Below, in pieces: positions 18,507-26,625 of a DNA stretch of 64,000 bases; position 1 is the first letter of the stretch, and every line of letters starts with the position of its first letter. Location of the stretch: NCBI GenBank assembly GCA_030446715.1, contig JAUJMU010000011.1, positions 154,351 through 218,350 on the forward strand, read 5' to 3'. The position numbers were made by a program, and so were the translations under genes. The notes under the pieces were generated by a model. It saw only the letters and a list, made by a program, of their open reading frames with translations. It did not search any database and was not told where the DNA came from. Origin of the DNA: Cytophagales bacterium (GTDB taxonomy: Bacteria; Bacteroidota; Bacteroidia; Cytophagales; 172606-1).

Positions 18507-18965
18507 ATGGAAAAAATATTGTACCGGCCGATGACGGCTGCCGACCGGGAAAGCGTGGCCGGAATGATTGCGCAATTTTATCAGGAAGCCGGCGAAGGGG
18601 AGAATATGAACGCCGGCAAGATAAATCTCACTTTTGTCCGGCTGGCTGCCCACCCGGAATCAGGATCGGTATTCGTATTTGAAAGGTCCGGAGCACTGGT
18701 AGGTTATTCCATTCTGATCAACTACTGGAGCAATGAATACGGCGGCAACCTGCTTACCATTGATGAACTGTACACCCTGCCGGAATGGCGGGGGCAGCGA
18801 ATCGGCACCAACTTCGTCCACCACCTGATCCTGGAGAATGTGGGCGATTTTGTGGTGCTCAGGCTGGAAGTGCTGCCCTACAACCGTCGTGCCCTCCGGC
18901 TGTACGAGAAGCTGGGTTTCGTTAAATCGGACCGCGATTTTCTGATGCTGCACAAAAGCCCGTAA
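18507..18965 (+). CDS. GNAT-family N-acetyltransferase
   Basis: A 152-residue single GNAT domain. It shows beta4 (LLTIDELYTLPEWRG), the acetyl-CoA-binding loop WRGQRIGTNFVHHL, and the C-terminal PYNRRALRLYEKLGFVKSDRDFLML that closes the fold. It should move an acetyl group from acetyl-CoA to an amine; the target is unknown. It is 37 bp after the MDMPI-like gene and probably in the same transcript. Confidence 0.88.
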   Translation: MEKILYRPMTAADRESVAGMIAQFYQEAGEGENMNAGKINLTFVRLAAHPESGSVFVFERSGALVGYSILINYWSNEYGGNLLTIDELYTLPEWRGQRIGTNFVHHLILENVGDFVVLRLEVLPYNRRALRLYEKLGFVKSDRDFLMLHKSP

Positions 18966-19071
18966 TCTTTCGCCGGGAAAAATAAGCGGCCATGCAACCC
19001 TGCTGCGTTTTGCCGGGTCATGCAACTGAGCAACTACTGACAGCGAAGCTTACAGTAAAAAGTTTGAACGG

Positions 19072-19251
19072 ATGGACCTCCTTACCAAAGATATTTCTAC
19101 CGCATACGATTCCGGCATGAGCCTTTCGCCGCAGTGGTATTTTACGCATTGGACCGGGTCAGACGGAATGGATGAGATCCAGCTCCATCTCCGGGAGGGA
19201 AAGCTACAGACCATTGTCATAAAACACTACCAGTACCATACCAAACGCTGA
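19072..19251 (+). CDS. Small hypothetical protein, 59 residues
   Basis: ATG 19072 to TGA 19251 encodes MDLLTKDISTAYDSGMSLSP and a tail rich in aromatic and basic residues (QWYFTHWTGSDGMDE, KHYQYHTKR). It has no membrane segment and no family that I recognise. Codon use resembles neighbouring genes, but no clear ribosome-binding site is seen, so it may be spurious. Confidence 0.45.
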   Translation: MDLLTKDISTAYDSGMSLSPQWYFTHWTGSDGMDEIQLHLREGKLQTIVIKHYQYHTKR

Positions 19252-19327
19252 TAAAGCCTGAACAGGCGGATCAGGGTTAGGCGAACAATCTGCGTTTTCC
19301 TATATTACCGGTGTAACAAACCACCGT

Positions 19328-20245
19328 ATGATACGCATTCTGTTCGCCGCCACTTTACTTATGGGCCTGTATTCCCAATCTTCAGCTCAGGAACTGATCA
19401 TTCCGCTCTATACCGGCAAAGTGCCCAACACCAAAGCCAATTCCCGGCAGGAGAAAACCGAAAGGGGCAATGACGGGATTGAAAGAGTATCCAATGTAAT
19501 TACGCCCAATCTGATTGTTTACCGCCCGGCCCCTGACAAAGTGAATGGTACCTCCGTTATTATCTGTCCTGGCGGAGGCTACAGCATACTGGCCATTGAC
19601 CACGAGGGGCATCAGGTGGCCCGGCGGTTCAAAGAAATGGGTGTAACCGCTTTTGTGCTCAAATACCGGCTGCCCAACGATGCCTCACAGAACGATAAAA
19701 GCATCGCCCCGCTGCAGGATGCCCAGCAGGCATTCCGGGTGGTGCGGGAACGCGCTGCCGATTTCAACCTGAAACCTGACCAGGTAGGCATCATGGGGTT
19801 TTCGGCCGGCGGACATCTTGCCTCCACTGCCGGCACTCACTTTGCCCGGCCAGTGGGCGAAGGGGCCGGCAACGCCAATGTGCGGCCCGATTTCATGATC
19901 CTGATCTATCCCGTGATCAGTTTTACCGACAGCCTGGGCCACGGCGGGTCGCGCACCAACCTGCTGGGCAAAACGCCAACGCCGGCTCAGAAAAGATTGT
20001 ATTCCAACGAATTGCAGGTAACGCCCCGGACGCCGCCCACGTTTCTGGTGCACAGCGGCGACGACAAGGGTGTAAAGGTGCAGAACAGCGTGCAGTTTTA
20101 CCTGGCCTGCCTCCGCAACGGGGTGCCAGCCGAAATGCACCTCTACCCGAAGGGTGGCCATGGCTACGGCATGGACAACAAAACCACCCCTGACCTTTGG
20201 ATGGACCGGCTCCGGAACTGGATGCAGGCCAGCGGATGGCTGTAG
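19328..20245 (+). CDS. Secreted alpha/beta hydrolase (acetyl-xylan-esterase-like)
   Basis: The 305-residue protein has a signal peptide (MIRILFAATLLMGLYSQSSAQ). Its alpha/beta-hydrolase core has the oxyanion region ICPGGGYSILAIDHEG (about 78-93), nucleophile elbow GFSAGGHLAS (Ser about 159), the acid in HSGDDKGV and the catalytic His in PKGGHGYGM. This combination is typical of BD-FAE/esterase-lipase proteins that deacetylate plant polysaccharides in Bacteroidota. It probably acts in the periplasm. A terminator follows. Confidence 0.9.
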   Translation: MIRILFAATLLMGLYSQSSAQELIIPLYTGKVPNTKANSRQEKTERGNDGIERVSNVITPNLIVYRPAPDKVNGTSVIICPGGGYSILAIDHEGHQVARRFKEMGVTAFVLKYRLPNDASQNDKSIAPLQDAQQAFRVVRERAADFNLKPDQVGIMGFSAGGHLASTAGTHFARPVGEGAGNANVRPDFMILIYPVISFTDSLGHGGSRTNLLGKTPTPAQKRLYSNELQVTPRTPPTFLVHSGDDKGVKVQNSVQFYLACLRNGVPAEMHLYPKGGHGYGMDNKTTPDLWMDRLRNWMQASGWL

Positions 20246-20296
20246 CGGCAGGCGAGAACGGACAGCTGACTGCCAATCAATAAGTACTCAAATGAA

Positions 20297-20333
20297 AAGG
20301 CCCGGCTGCAGATGCACCACCGGGCCTTGTTGT
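20297..20333 (+). terminator. Terminator after the esterase gene
   Basis: AAGGCCCGG (20297-20305) pairs exactly with CCGGGCCTT (20320-20328), followed by GTTGTGTT. Confidence 0.7.
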
Positions 20334-20482
20334 GTTCGGGAGCAACAGGTTCTCCCTTTTGCGGAATCACCCTCCCTTTCCCTGAGAAAACCAGAAGTAA
20401 AATAAGGAGAGCGTGACAGGAAGGGCGGAAAAATAAAAAATAAAAGAGAGCAACTGGCCGCAAAAGCGGCGGCCGGAAGCCG

Positions 20483-20614
20483 CTAAAGGCTGTTTCTGCG
20501 CTGCTTGTGCGCCATATAAAAGCTGTACACCAATACCGCGGTGAAGAACAGTATCACACCTCCCATGCAATACCAGTAGGTAGGCTCGATTTGGGTAAGC
20601 AGGTTCTTTATCAT
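20483..20614 (-). CDS. Small single-pass membrane protein, 43 residues
   Basis: ATG at 20612-20614 (complement). The product begins MIKNLLTQIEPTYWYCMG, has one membrane segment (GGVILFFTAVLVYSFYM) and a basic cytosolic tail (AHKQRRNSL). The layout recalls small accessory subunits of respiratory complexes, but no such genes are nearby. The AT-rich upstream region on this strand (20615-20700) is a plausible promoter region. Confidence 0.6.
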   Translation of the reverse strand: MIKNLLTQIEPTYWYCMGGVILFFTAVLVYSFYMAHKQRRNSL

Positions 20615-20848
20615 GTAAGTTTCGATTAGGTTATTGAAAATCGGATAAGGAAAGGAGCGTTTCGGGCTTATTGTTTTTCTGCTCTTTCTGCTCATTAATA
20701 ACCTTTTGGAGTGAATTGTAACCGGAAATGCGACAATAATGTGATTTGGCTGACGTATGTAAGGATTGGGGCTGCTGTGTATCCCATAAACGGCCTTGCC
20801 ACCGGTTACCGGCGGGCTGAGGCCAAAGGGCTTCACCGGCTGCCAACA

Positions 20849-20888
20849 AGAAGAAGCCCGCCGGTAAAACTACCGGCGGGCTTCTTCT
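20849..20888. terminator. Strong bidirectional hairpin
   Basis: AGAAGAAGCCCGCCGGTA (20849-20866) pairs exactly over 18 bp with 20871-20888 across the loop AAAC, with pyrimidine-rich tails on both strands. Confidence 0.8.
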
Positions 20889-20894
20889 TTTCTA

Positions 20895-20929
20895 AAACAT
20901 CTAACCCAAAGTTGTTGGGTTAGATGTTT
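20895..20929 (-). terminator. Terminator of the Asn-rich protein gene
   Basis: A 14-bp perfect stem (AAACATCTAACCCA, 20895-20908, with 20916-20929) lies 16 bp after the stop at 20945. On the minus strand it runs into the next hairpin. Confidence 0.7.
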
Positions 20930-20944
20930 GTCTTCTCATACTTC

Positions 20945-21322
20945 CTAAGGAAGGGGAAGGTTTTGAATTACAAATAGGCCGCCACTCAGAACACCCACTA
21001 CAACCTGATTGTCAGTGATGATATTGGCATCCCGCAGCAGGTCATTCAGAAGGTTAGAGTTGTTGCTGGCAATTTGATTGTTGTTCAGCACATTGTTTAG
21101 CGCTTCAATGTTGTTGTTGTTCAGTACATTGTTAACATCTACTAAGTCTTCAAGTGTGATGTCGCCAACATTGACGGCAACGGCTCCTACGTTAACGTTG
21201 ATCAGGCCGGAAACAAGCTGGCCTACGTTGGTCCGCTGCTGGCTCTGCGCCTGAGCGTCATTGGTACCTACGGCAAACAGCATGAGTGCTGCCAAGGCGA
21301 AAGTTGCAAATAATTTTTTCAT
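20945..21322 (-). CDS. Secreted Asn/Val-rich low-complexity protein
   Basis: The 125-residue protein has a signal peptide (MKKLFATFALAALMLFAVGT) and a mature part dominated by Asn, Val, Leu and Asp, with quasi-repeats: GLINVNVGAVAVNVGDIT, then VNNVLNNNNIEALNNVLNNN. No family was recognised. The alternating hydrophobic/Asn pattern suggests stacked beta-strands or an aggregating surface protein, but that is inference. It has its own terminators, and its 5' end overlaps a 26-bp tandem duplication. Confidence 0.75.
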   Translation of the reverse strand: MKKLFATFALAALMLFAVGTNDAQAQSQQRTNVGQLVSGLINVNVGAVAVNVGDITLEDLVDVNNVLNNNNIEALNNVLNNNQIASNNSNLLNDLLRDANIITDNQVVVGVLSGGLFVIQNLPLP

Positions 21323-21360
21323 AAGACTGGTTGTAATAATTTTTTCATAAAGCTGGTTGT
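21309..21360. repeat. 26-bp tandem duplication over a translation start
   Basis: Unit 21309-21334 is repeated at 21335-21360 (24 of 26 identical; AATAATTTTTTCATAAGACT versus AATAATTTTTTCATAAAGCT, both ending GGTTGT). The first unit contains the start codon of the Asn-rich gene on the minus strand; the second carries an out-of-use ATGAAAAAATT start. Confidence 0.85.
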
Positions 21361-21851
21361 TGTTAAATGGTTAAAGATGCTGGTACTTACGACCTCAAGT
21401 TTTAAAGGTTGCAATCTGGAAATTAAAATAGTGCTACAATTTATATTTTTCACAATATGTTTAGTGAAGAAAAAATTAAAAAAAAAGCAAATATGTCCCT
21501 CTGCTGAATGCATACAGGCTAAAAATTTGGAATAAGTACTGAAAACAAAATTTTATTTGCCGCAGAAAAAATGATTTTAAAAGAGGTTGTCATGCAGCCG
21601 GTAAGCACGAGGGAAGGGAGGAATTTGCCGGCATCTGATATTTGGGAAAGAGAGATGAAAAGCGTTCAGAAATGACATTTTACTACTATCTCAGTACAAT
21701 TCTGTGATCTTCAAATGTGCCCCCGATTAATCTCAAAAGATCCTGGATTTTGAAAAAAAAGGAGGGTTTATCCAAATCTGACAATTTTTCTGAACAAGCA
21801 GACCGCAGAATTGCTTTTTCTAACCTGTTTTACAATTTTGTCCGCAATTCT
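21361..21851. other. AT-rich gene-free stretch, about 490 bp
   Basis: Markedly AT-rich with A/T runs. It probably holds the promoter of the Asn-rich gene. No coding frame of interest and no clear consensus promoter was found. Confidence 0.5.
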
Positions 21852-24515
21852 TTATTGCTGTTTGTTAAGATTATAAGTAAAGCTGAGCATGTAAAAATTA
21901 CCCAAAGCATTATGGGTGGATTGCTCGATGTAATTCAGCGAAGCAAACTGTGTAACGCCGGCGTTGCGGTTAAGCACATTAAAGGCCGATAACCGGAGTT
22001 CGCCGCGGTTGTCTTTTAGTAAAAAACTTGATACTGAAAGATTACAAATTGGAACAGACTGGTTAAAGCCGGCACTTCTGTTGGTAAACCTGGTATAGTT
22101 CAATTCGGCTGTTGCATTGAAGCGCTTCAGGAAATGCACGGTTGCATCTCCCTCGTGTCCGGAGTTGATGAACTTCTGGTTCTGCGCCTGGTTGAGCTGG
22201 TAGCGGGAACGGGTCACGGTTACATGGGTTCGCAGGTTTACATCCAGATATTGCTTATACCGGTAAGTGTACCCGATGCTGCCTCCTGCCGACTGTTGAT
22301 TGACCGTGCCGGCCACCCCGTTCAGCAGATTGACGCTTTGCCCCTGCCGGAAATAGGGACTCAGATTAAACCGGCTGTTGATCTTCTTAACCGGCAGGCT
22401 TACGTTGAGAAAAGCCGCTACCGATCCACTCTGCCTTACGTTTACGTATTGGGTGGTACGTACCTGCCGCTCATCAATGGTCACTGCCGCCGTGATCGGG
22501 CTGGCGTTGTAATTAAAATTAACCGAGGCTGTTACGAACAGACCCGATTTGGGCCGCACTGTGTTCAGCGTCAGCTTTCCCTGATGCAGGTATTCGGGCC
22601 GCAGACCGGGATTCCCGATGTACAGATTCAGCGGATCGAACCGCGACACCACTGGTTGGAGCTGGTTGATATTGGGTTCCCGAATGGAAGTACCGTACAC
22701 GAAACCCATCCGGGTAGATTTGTTGATTTGTTGATTGAAATTAAAATTGGGCAGCACATTCTGGTAGCTTCGCTTTATTTTCTCAGCGGGCTCTCCAAAC
22801 CGGCCTGATAAATCAGACTGCTGCGCATTCAGGCCAAGTGACAGATTGAGTTTGCCCCGGTTCAGCCGGTAGGAAAGTCCCACTTGCTGATAGAGAAAAA
22901 GCGACCTGAACCGGCTGCTCTGTTCAGGATTGAGTACTCTGGTTTCATTGAATACGTCAAATACCTCGAGATCAGTGGCCGAAGAACGGTTGGATACCGT
23001 GTAGCCAGCCTGCAGGTATTGTTTTTTGCCGATGGGTTCGGTATAAGAAAACGTTGTGTTGAAACTGATATCCCGGGTGCCCTCTGTGTTCTGTTGCTGC
23101 AGATTTTCGTCGCCCCCGTCGGCGAAGCGGGTAAAGGACAAAGACTGACCGTTGAGATCGTCCAGGTTAGCCGATACCTGGTTATTGACGGTGAACAGCC
23201 GGCCGCTTTTGCCGAAGCGGTGCCCGTAAAAGGCACTGGCATTGAAGTTCAGGTTCTTGTTTTGATTGAGGGAGTTTCGCTCCCCCTCATTTACCAGCGT
23301 ATCGGCTACCGAATAAGACTGCCGGCTGCTGACAGCCGACATGCGGGCGGTTGAATAATTGAAACCAGTATTGATTTTGAATGTGTTCAGCGAATCTTTA
23401 TGCTCGATGCCGGCAACTGCATTGTGTAGCCCGCTGGTGTTTTGCTGCCGGCTGTTTTCGAAGTACAGAGCTGTTCCTCCGGGCAGGAAGTTCTGACGCG
23501 TCAGGTTGGTAATTACGCCAGTATTGGAATAGTTAAGCAGGTAATTGCCGTGTACAGTCGTTTTAGAATTGATCTGGTTGAAAGCTGTTATTCCTCCCGA
23601 ATGCGCAGTCATCAGACCGGGTTGCCCTGACCTGCCACCCGGCCGGGCTGATCTGCCAGCTTCGGATGTGCCGCCGGAAAGATCGAGGTTGTTGATGTTG
23701 TTACTCGACCCCATCACTGATACCAGGTTGCCGCCATCCATGCGGTTGTAGTTGCCCTGGGCGGCATACCGGCTGTTGGTGCCCACCCCGGCGGTGGCTT
23801 TTCCGAAGCCCATGTTGCGCCGGTCTTCCTTCAGGATAAGGTTGATTACTTTCTGGCGCTGCCCGTCGTCGATGCCCGAGAACCTGGCCTCCTCCGATTT
23901 TCCGTCGATTACCTGAATCTTGTCAATGGCGTCGGCAGGCAGGTTTCTGGTAGCCATCTGCAGGTTGCCGCCGAAAAACTCTTTGCCGTCCACGAAAATC
24001 CGGGTTACGTTCTCGCTCTGTACGCTGATGTTGCCGTCGCTGCCAACGTCCACGCCGGGCAGCCTTTTAAGGAGCTGTTCCGCATTGGCATTGGGGCGGG
24101 TACCGTACGAACCGGCGTTGTACTCGACGGTATCTCCTTTGACCACCACCGGATCGCGGTCCCCTTTCACCGTTACTTCCTTCAGCTCGATGGCTACGGG
24201 CCGAAGTTCAATGGTGCCCAGATCAAGCGTATCAGAGCCGGAAGGAGTTGTGATGTTTCTGATGAAGGGGCCATACCCCACGAAGGTGATCTTGAGAATG
24301 TATTTTCCCTCCCCGACGCCATTAAAATTGAACACACCTTCAGTGTTGGTAAGCGTATAGGTAACCACCGACGAGTCCTGAGGCTGCAGCAGTGAAACCG
24401 AAGCTGAAGGTAGGCCGCCGATTTCCTTGTCCATGACCTTTCCCCGGATGCCGTACTGCTGGGCAAAGGCAACCTGACCCGCAATCAACAACAGGAACAA
24501 TAAAAAATTTCTCAT
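21852..24515 (-). CDS. TonB-receptor-like outer-membrane beta-barrel protein
   Basis: 887 residues. A signal peptide (MRNFLLFLLLIAGQVAFAQQ) is followed by a carboxypeptidase-regulatory-like domain (about 22-105: YGIRGKVMDKEIGGLPSASV), a plug-like domain (NANAEQLLKRLPGVDV, VTRIFVDGKEFFGG, IDKIQVIDGKSEEARFSG), and a large barrel of the OMP_b-brl_3 type ending YNLNKQQ. A canonical TonB box is not obvious. Such proteins take up or bind large substrates at the outer membrane; no SusD partner is adjacent. A Gly/Arg/Ser-rich loop (TSEAGRSARPGGRSGQPG) lies early in the barrel. Confidence 0.9.
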   Translation of the reverse strand: MRNFLLFLLLIAGQVAFAQQYGIRGKVMDKEIGGLPSASVSLLQPQDSSVVTYTLTNTEGVFNFNGVGEGKYILKITFVGYGPFIRNITTPSGSDTLDLGTIELRPVAIELKEVTVKGDRDPVVVKGDTVEYNAGSYGTRPNANAEQLLKRLPGVDVGSDGNISVQSENVTRIFVDGKEFFGGNLQMATRNLPADAIDKIQVIDGKSEEARFSGIDDGQRQKVINLILKEDRRNMGFGKATAGVGTNSRYAAQGNYNRMDGGNLVSVMGSSNNINNLDLSGGTSEAGRSARPGGRSGQPGLMTAHSGGITAFNQINSKTTVHGNYLLNYSNTGVITNLTRQNFLPGGTALYFENSRQQNTSGLHNAVAGIEHKDSLNTFKINTGFNYSTARMSAVSSRQSYSVADTLVNEGERNSLNQNKNLNFNASAFYGHRFGKSGRLFTVNNQVSANLDDLNGQSLSFTRFADGGDENLQQQNTEGTRDISFNTTFSYTEPIGKKQYLQAGYTVSNRSSATDLEVFDVFNETRVLNPEQSSRFRSLFLYQQVGLSYRLNRGKLNLSLGLNAQQSDLSGRFGEPAEKIKRSYQNVLPNFNFNQQINKSTRMGFVYGTSIREPNINQLQPVVSRFDPLNLYIGNPGLRPEYLHQGKLTLNTVRPKSGLFVTASVNFNYNASPITAAVTIDERQVRTTQYVNVRQSGSVAAFLNVSLPVKKINSRFNLSPYFRQGQSVNLLNGVAGTVNQQSAGGSIGYTYRYKQYLDVNLRTHVTVTRSRYQLNQAQNQKFINSGHEGDATVHFLKRFNATAELNYTRFTNRSAGFNQSVPICNLSVSSFLLKDNRGELRLSAFNVLNRNAGVTQFASLNYIEQSTHNALGNFYMLSFTYNLNKQQ

Positions 24516-24527
24516 GAGTAACGAAAG

Positions 24528-24580
24528 AGGACATAACGGGGGAGCAGGATTGGTTAATCAATCCGCCCTTGTTATGTCCT
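24528..24580. promoter_or_regulatory. Stem-loop in the 5' leader of the barrel gene
   Basis: AGGACATAAC (24528-24537) pairs exactly with GTTATGTCCT (24571-24580), and a nested GGATTG/CAATCC (24547-24564) forms an inner stem. It lies 13 bp upstream of the barrel gene start on the minus strand. Confidence 0.55.
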
Positions 24581-24871
24581 TAGCGGAGGATACGGATAAG
24601 ACCTGCGCTGGGTTTATTCCGGGGGAGATGAGAGGACACATTAGAAAACGCACCTGACTGGTGGCAACGTACCACCGGAAACTGGCAGGCTTTTTAAAAC
24701 GTTGCTGTTCTGGAACCACAACCAGTCCGGGATTGCTGCAGCTTCCGGTTCGGCAGCACAAGAAGAGCCGGCGACTGCTGCACAACTTCCAAACTTTCTG
24801 CCTGCGCAACGGCTTCGGGCACAATAATTGGTTAGCGTTCCGGTTAAGTACCACAACCCATTTTTTACCTG

Positions 24872-25573
24872 ATGAGAATATTTTTTGCCTGCATCTTTTC
24901 GCTTTTGCCCGGCTTGCTCACTGCCCGGGATAACGCTCCGCTGTATTACCGGATGGCCCGGCAGGAGTTTTTCAAGCTGCCTGACCTCAACCGGCCCATG
25001 AACCTCGCCCAGCCGGACCACGAACTGCTGGATGCCGCTTTGTTCCACGCCACCAACGAGGTACGCTCAACCTACGGATTGCCGCCATTCACGTATGCTC
25101 CGGTATTGTTTGGAGCAGCTTCGTTTCACGCGCAGTCCATGATTGACCGGAATTTTTATGATCATCAGAATAAAACCAGTCCCACTTATGCTACTCCCGA
25201 CCGGCGCATCCGGACATTCGGGGGTAAATACCAGGTCACTGCCGAAAACATTGCCCAGTTTCAGACACTTGATCTGCCCCGGCAGTATTGCCCCCGCCGG
25301 CAAGCGGATGGCACCTACGGGTATTTTGATTGCCGCACCGGGAGGGCTTACCAGCCATTTACGTACGCGGCTTTTGCCCGGCAGGCAGTACAGAAGTGGA
25401 TGGCCTCGCCGGGGCACCGGGCCAATATCCTCAACCGCGACCTGACGTACCTGGCTTGTGCGGCCCGGCTCAGCCGCAGTCCCGGTAGGAGCAAAACCGC
25501 TCCCTTTGCCCGGCCGGTACAGAACTTCGGCGGCTACCTGACCCGGCAGGAGCCACGGGCTTCAATAAAGTAG
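24872..25573 (+). CDS. Secreted CAP-domain (SCP/PR-1-like) protein
   Basis: The 233-residue protein begins with a signal peptide (MRIFFACIFSLLPGLLTARD). Its CAP core is seen as HATNEVRSTYGLPPF, ASFHAQSMIDRNFYDH with a pocket His, TAENIAQF with a pocket Glu, and WMASPGHRANILNRDL with the second His. It has Cys at four places (including PRQYCPRR, YFDCRTG and LACAARL) that may form disulfides. CAP proteins bind small lipids or peptides outside the cell; no enzymatic role is assured. It is divergent from the barrel gene, sharing a 356-bp intergenic region. Confidence 0.9.
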   Translation: MRIFFACIFSLLPGLLTARDNAPLYYRMARQEFFKLPDLNRPMNLAQPDHELLDAALFHATNEVRSTYGLPPFTYAPVLFGAASFHAQSMIDRNFYDHQNKTSPTYATPDRRIRTFGGKYQVTAENIAQFQTLDLPRQYCPRRQADGTYGYFDCRTGRAYQPFTYAAFARQAVQKWMASPGHRANILNRDLTYLACAARLSRSPGRSKTAPFARPVQNFGGYLTRQEPRASIK

Positions 25574-25587
25574 CAGGACGGGAGATT

Positions 25588-25630
25588 GAAGTAGCTGCGC
25601 AATTTTAGATTATGAATTCTGAATTTTAAG
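25588..25630 (+). repeat. Gene-end dispersed repeat, copy b
   Basis: GAAGTAGCTGCGCAATTTTA followed by an ATTATGAATTCTGAATTTTAAG tail, 15 bp after the CAP gene stop. It is the longest clear copy in the plus orientation. Confidence 0.7.
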
Positions 25631-25690
25631 TGGAAATAAATAACTATCAGATTTATAACTCCCAGACATCAGGGGTTAAAATCTATACTA

Positions 25691-25809
25691 TACTACGGTA
25701 CATTTTCTTTTTTGCCACCAGGACACAAAGGCACGACGGTTCACTACCGCCATCCCTTTGTGTTTTCTTCGTGTCTGGGTGACTTTGTGGCAGGTCATGT
25801 ACCGTAATA
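25691..25809. repeat. 119-bp imperfect inverted repeat with GCCACCAGGACACAAAGGCA words
   Basis: The ends TACTACGGTACAT and ATGTACCGTAATA (25797-25809) are inverted with one mismatch, and the interior CACAAAGGCACGA faces CTTCGTGTCTGGGTGACTTT. It looks like a non-coding dispersed element. Confidence 0.6.
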
Positions 25810-25850
25810 AGTGCTTCGATAAAATTAGTTTAGACCGACTTTCCGCTCTG

Positions 25851-25922
25851 TCATTCCCGCAGGGAATCTTCGTAGTAAAAGGACAGCCATTTGGTTACTA
25901 CAAAGATTCCCTGCGGGAATGA
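25851..25922. repeat. 72-bp inverted repeat, MITE- or REP-like
   Basis: TCATTCCCGCAGGGAATCTT plus CGTAGTAA (25851-25878) is complementary to 25895-25922 with one mismatch in 28. A diverged half copy (GATTCCCTCCGCGAATGAC) occurs at about 45386-45404. The rest of 25923-26182 shows no gene. Confidence 0.7.
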
Positions 25923-26182
25923 CCAAAGAGTAGTCTAAAGTAATTGTAGTGATCTACTTATAAACCTATATTTGATTCTGCTTCGGTACTTGAGACTTGA
26001 GAGCCCACTGCCCGGGCAGCATTTCTTCTTGCTATTTACCGGCGCGGGGCAGATCCCCCTGCCGGATCGAAAACATTATACCGGGTACAAGCCGTTAATA
26101 CATTCAGGCCAGCTTAACTGAGAACCGCACAGTTACCCGCCCTTATCATTTTCAATTGTTCACTGTCAATTTTCAAATTATT

Positions 26183-26464
26183 ATGAAGGCCATCTGGAAA
26201 GACAAAATCATCGCCCAGAGCGACAATACCGTAGTGGTGGAGGGGAATCATTATTTCCCCAAAGAAGCCGTCCGAAAGGAATATCTGCAGGAAAGTGCCA
26301 CGCACACCGTCTGCCCCTGGAAGGGAACCGCTTCCTACTACAGCCTGCAGGTAGACGGGGAAACCAACAAGGACGCTGCCTGGTACTACCCGCAGGCAAA
26401 AGACGCCGCCAAAAACATTGAGGGCCGCGTGGCTTTCTGGAAAGGGGTGAGAATAAGCGAGTGA
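26183..26464 (+). CDS. DUF427 domain protein
   Basis: ATG 26183 gives 93 residues, starting MKAIWKDKIIAQSDNTVVVE. The family pattern is clear: GNHYFPKEAVRKEYL, HTVCPWKGTASYYSL (the conserved CPWKG), DAAWYYPQAKDAAKNIEGRVAFW. DUF427 is a small beta-rich domain of unknown function, cytoplasmic, without a catalytic assignment. The frame stays open for 9 codons upstream, but those match flanking intergenic words, so the internal ATG was chosen. Confidence 0.9.
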   Translation: MKAIWKDKIIAQSDNTVVVEGNHYFPKEAVRKEYLQESATHTVCPWKGTASYYSLQVDGETNKDAAWYYPQAKDAAKNIEGRVAFWKGVRISE

Positions 26465-26485
26465 ATAGTGGTAAGTGATTAGTAG

Positions 26486-26505
26486 AGACGCCATGCATGG
26501 CGTCT
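26486..26505. repeat. 20-bp perfect palindrome
   Basis: AGACGCCATGCATGGCGTCT is its own complement. A half-copy (GCATGGCGTCT) occurs near 11187. It is followed to 26625 by CCCACTGCTTACTGCC and CGACTTACGACT words. Confidence 0.6.
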
Positions 26506-26625
26506 GTATCAGTCATAAAGGGTTTGGCGGAGGGTAAACAGTTGCGTCAGCCCACTGCTTACTGCCCACTGCCTACTCCCGACACCGCCCCTTGCGACTT
26601 ACGACTCTGGACTTACGACTATTCC

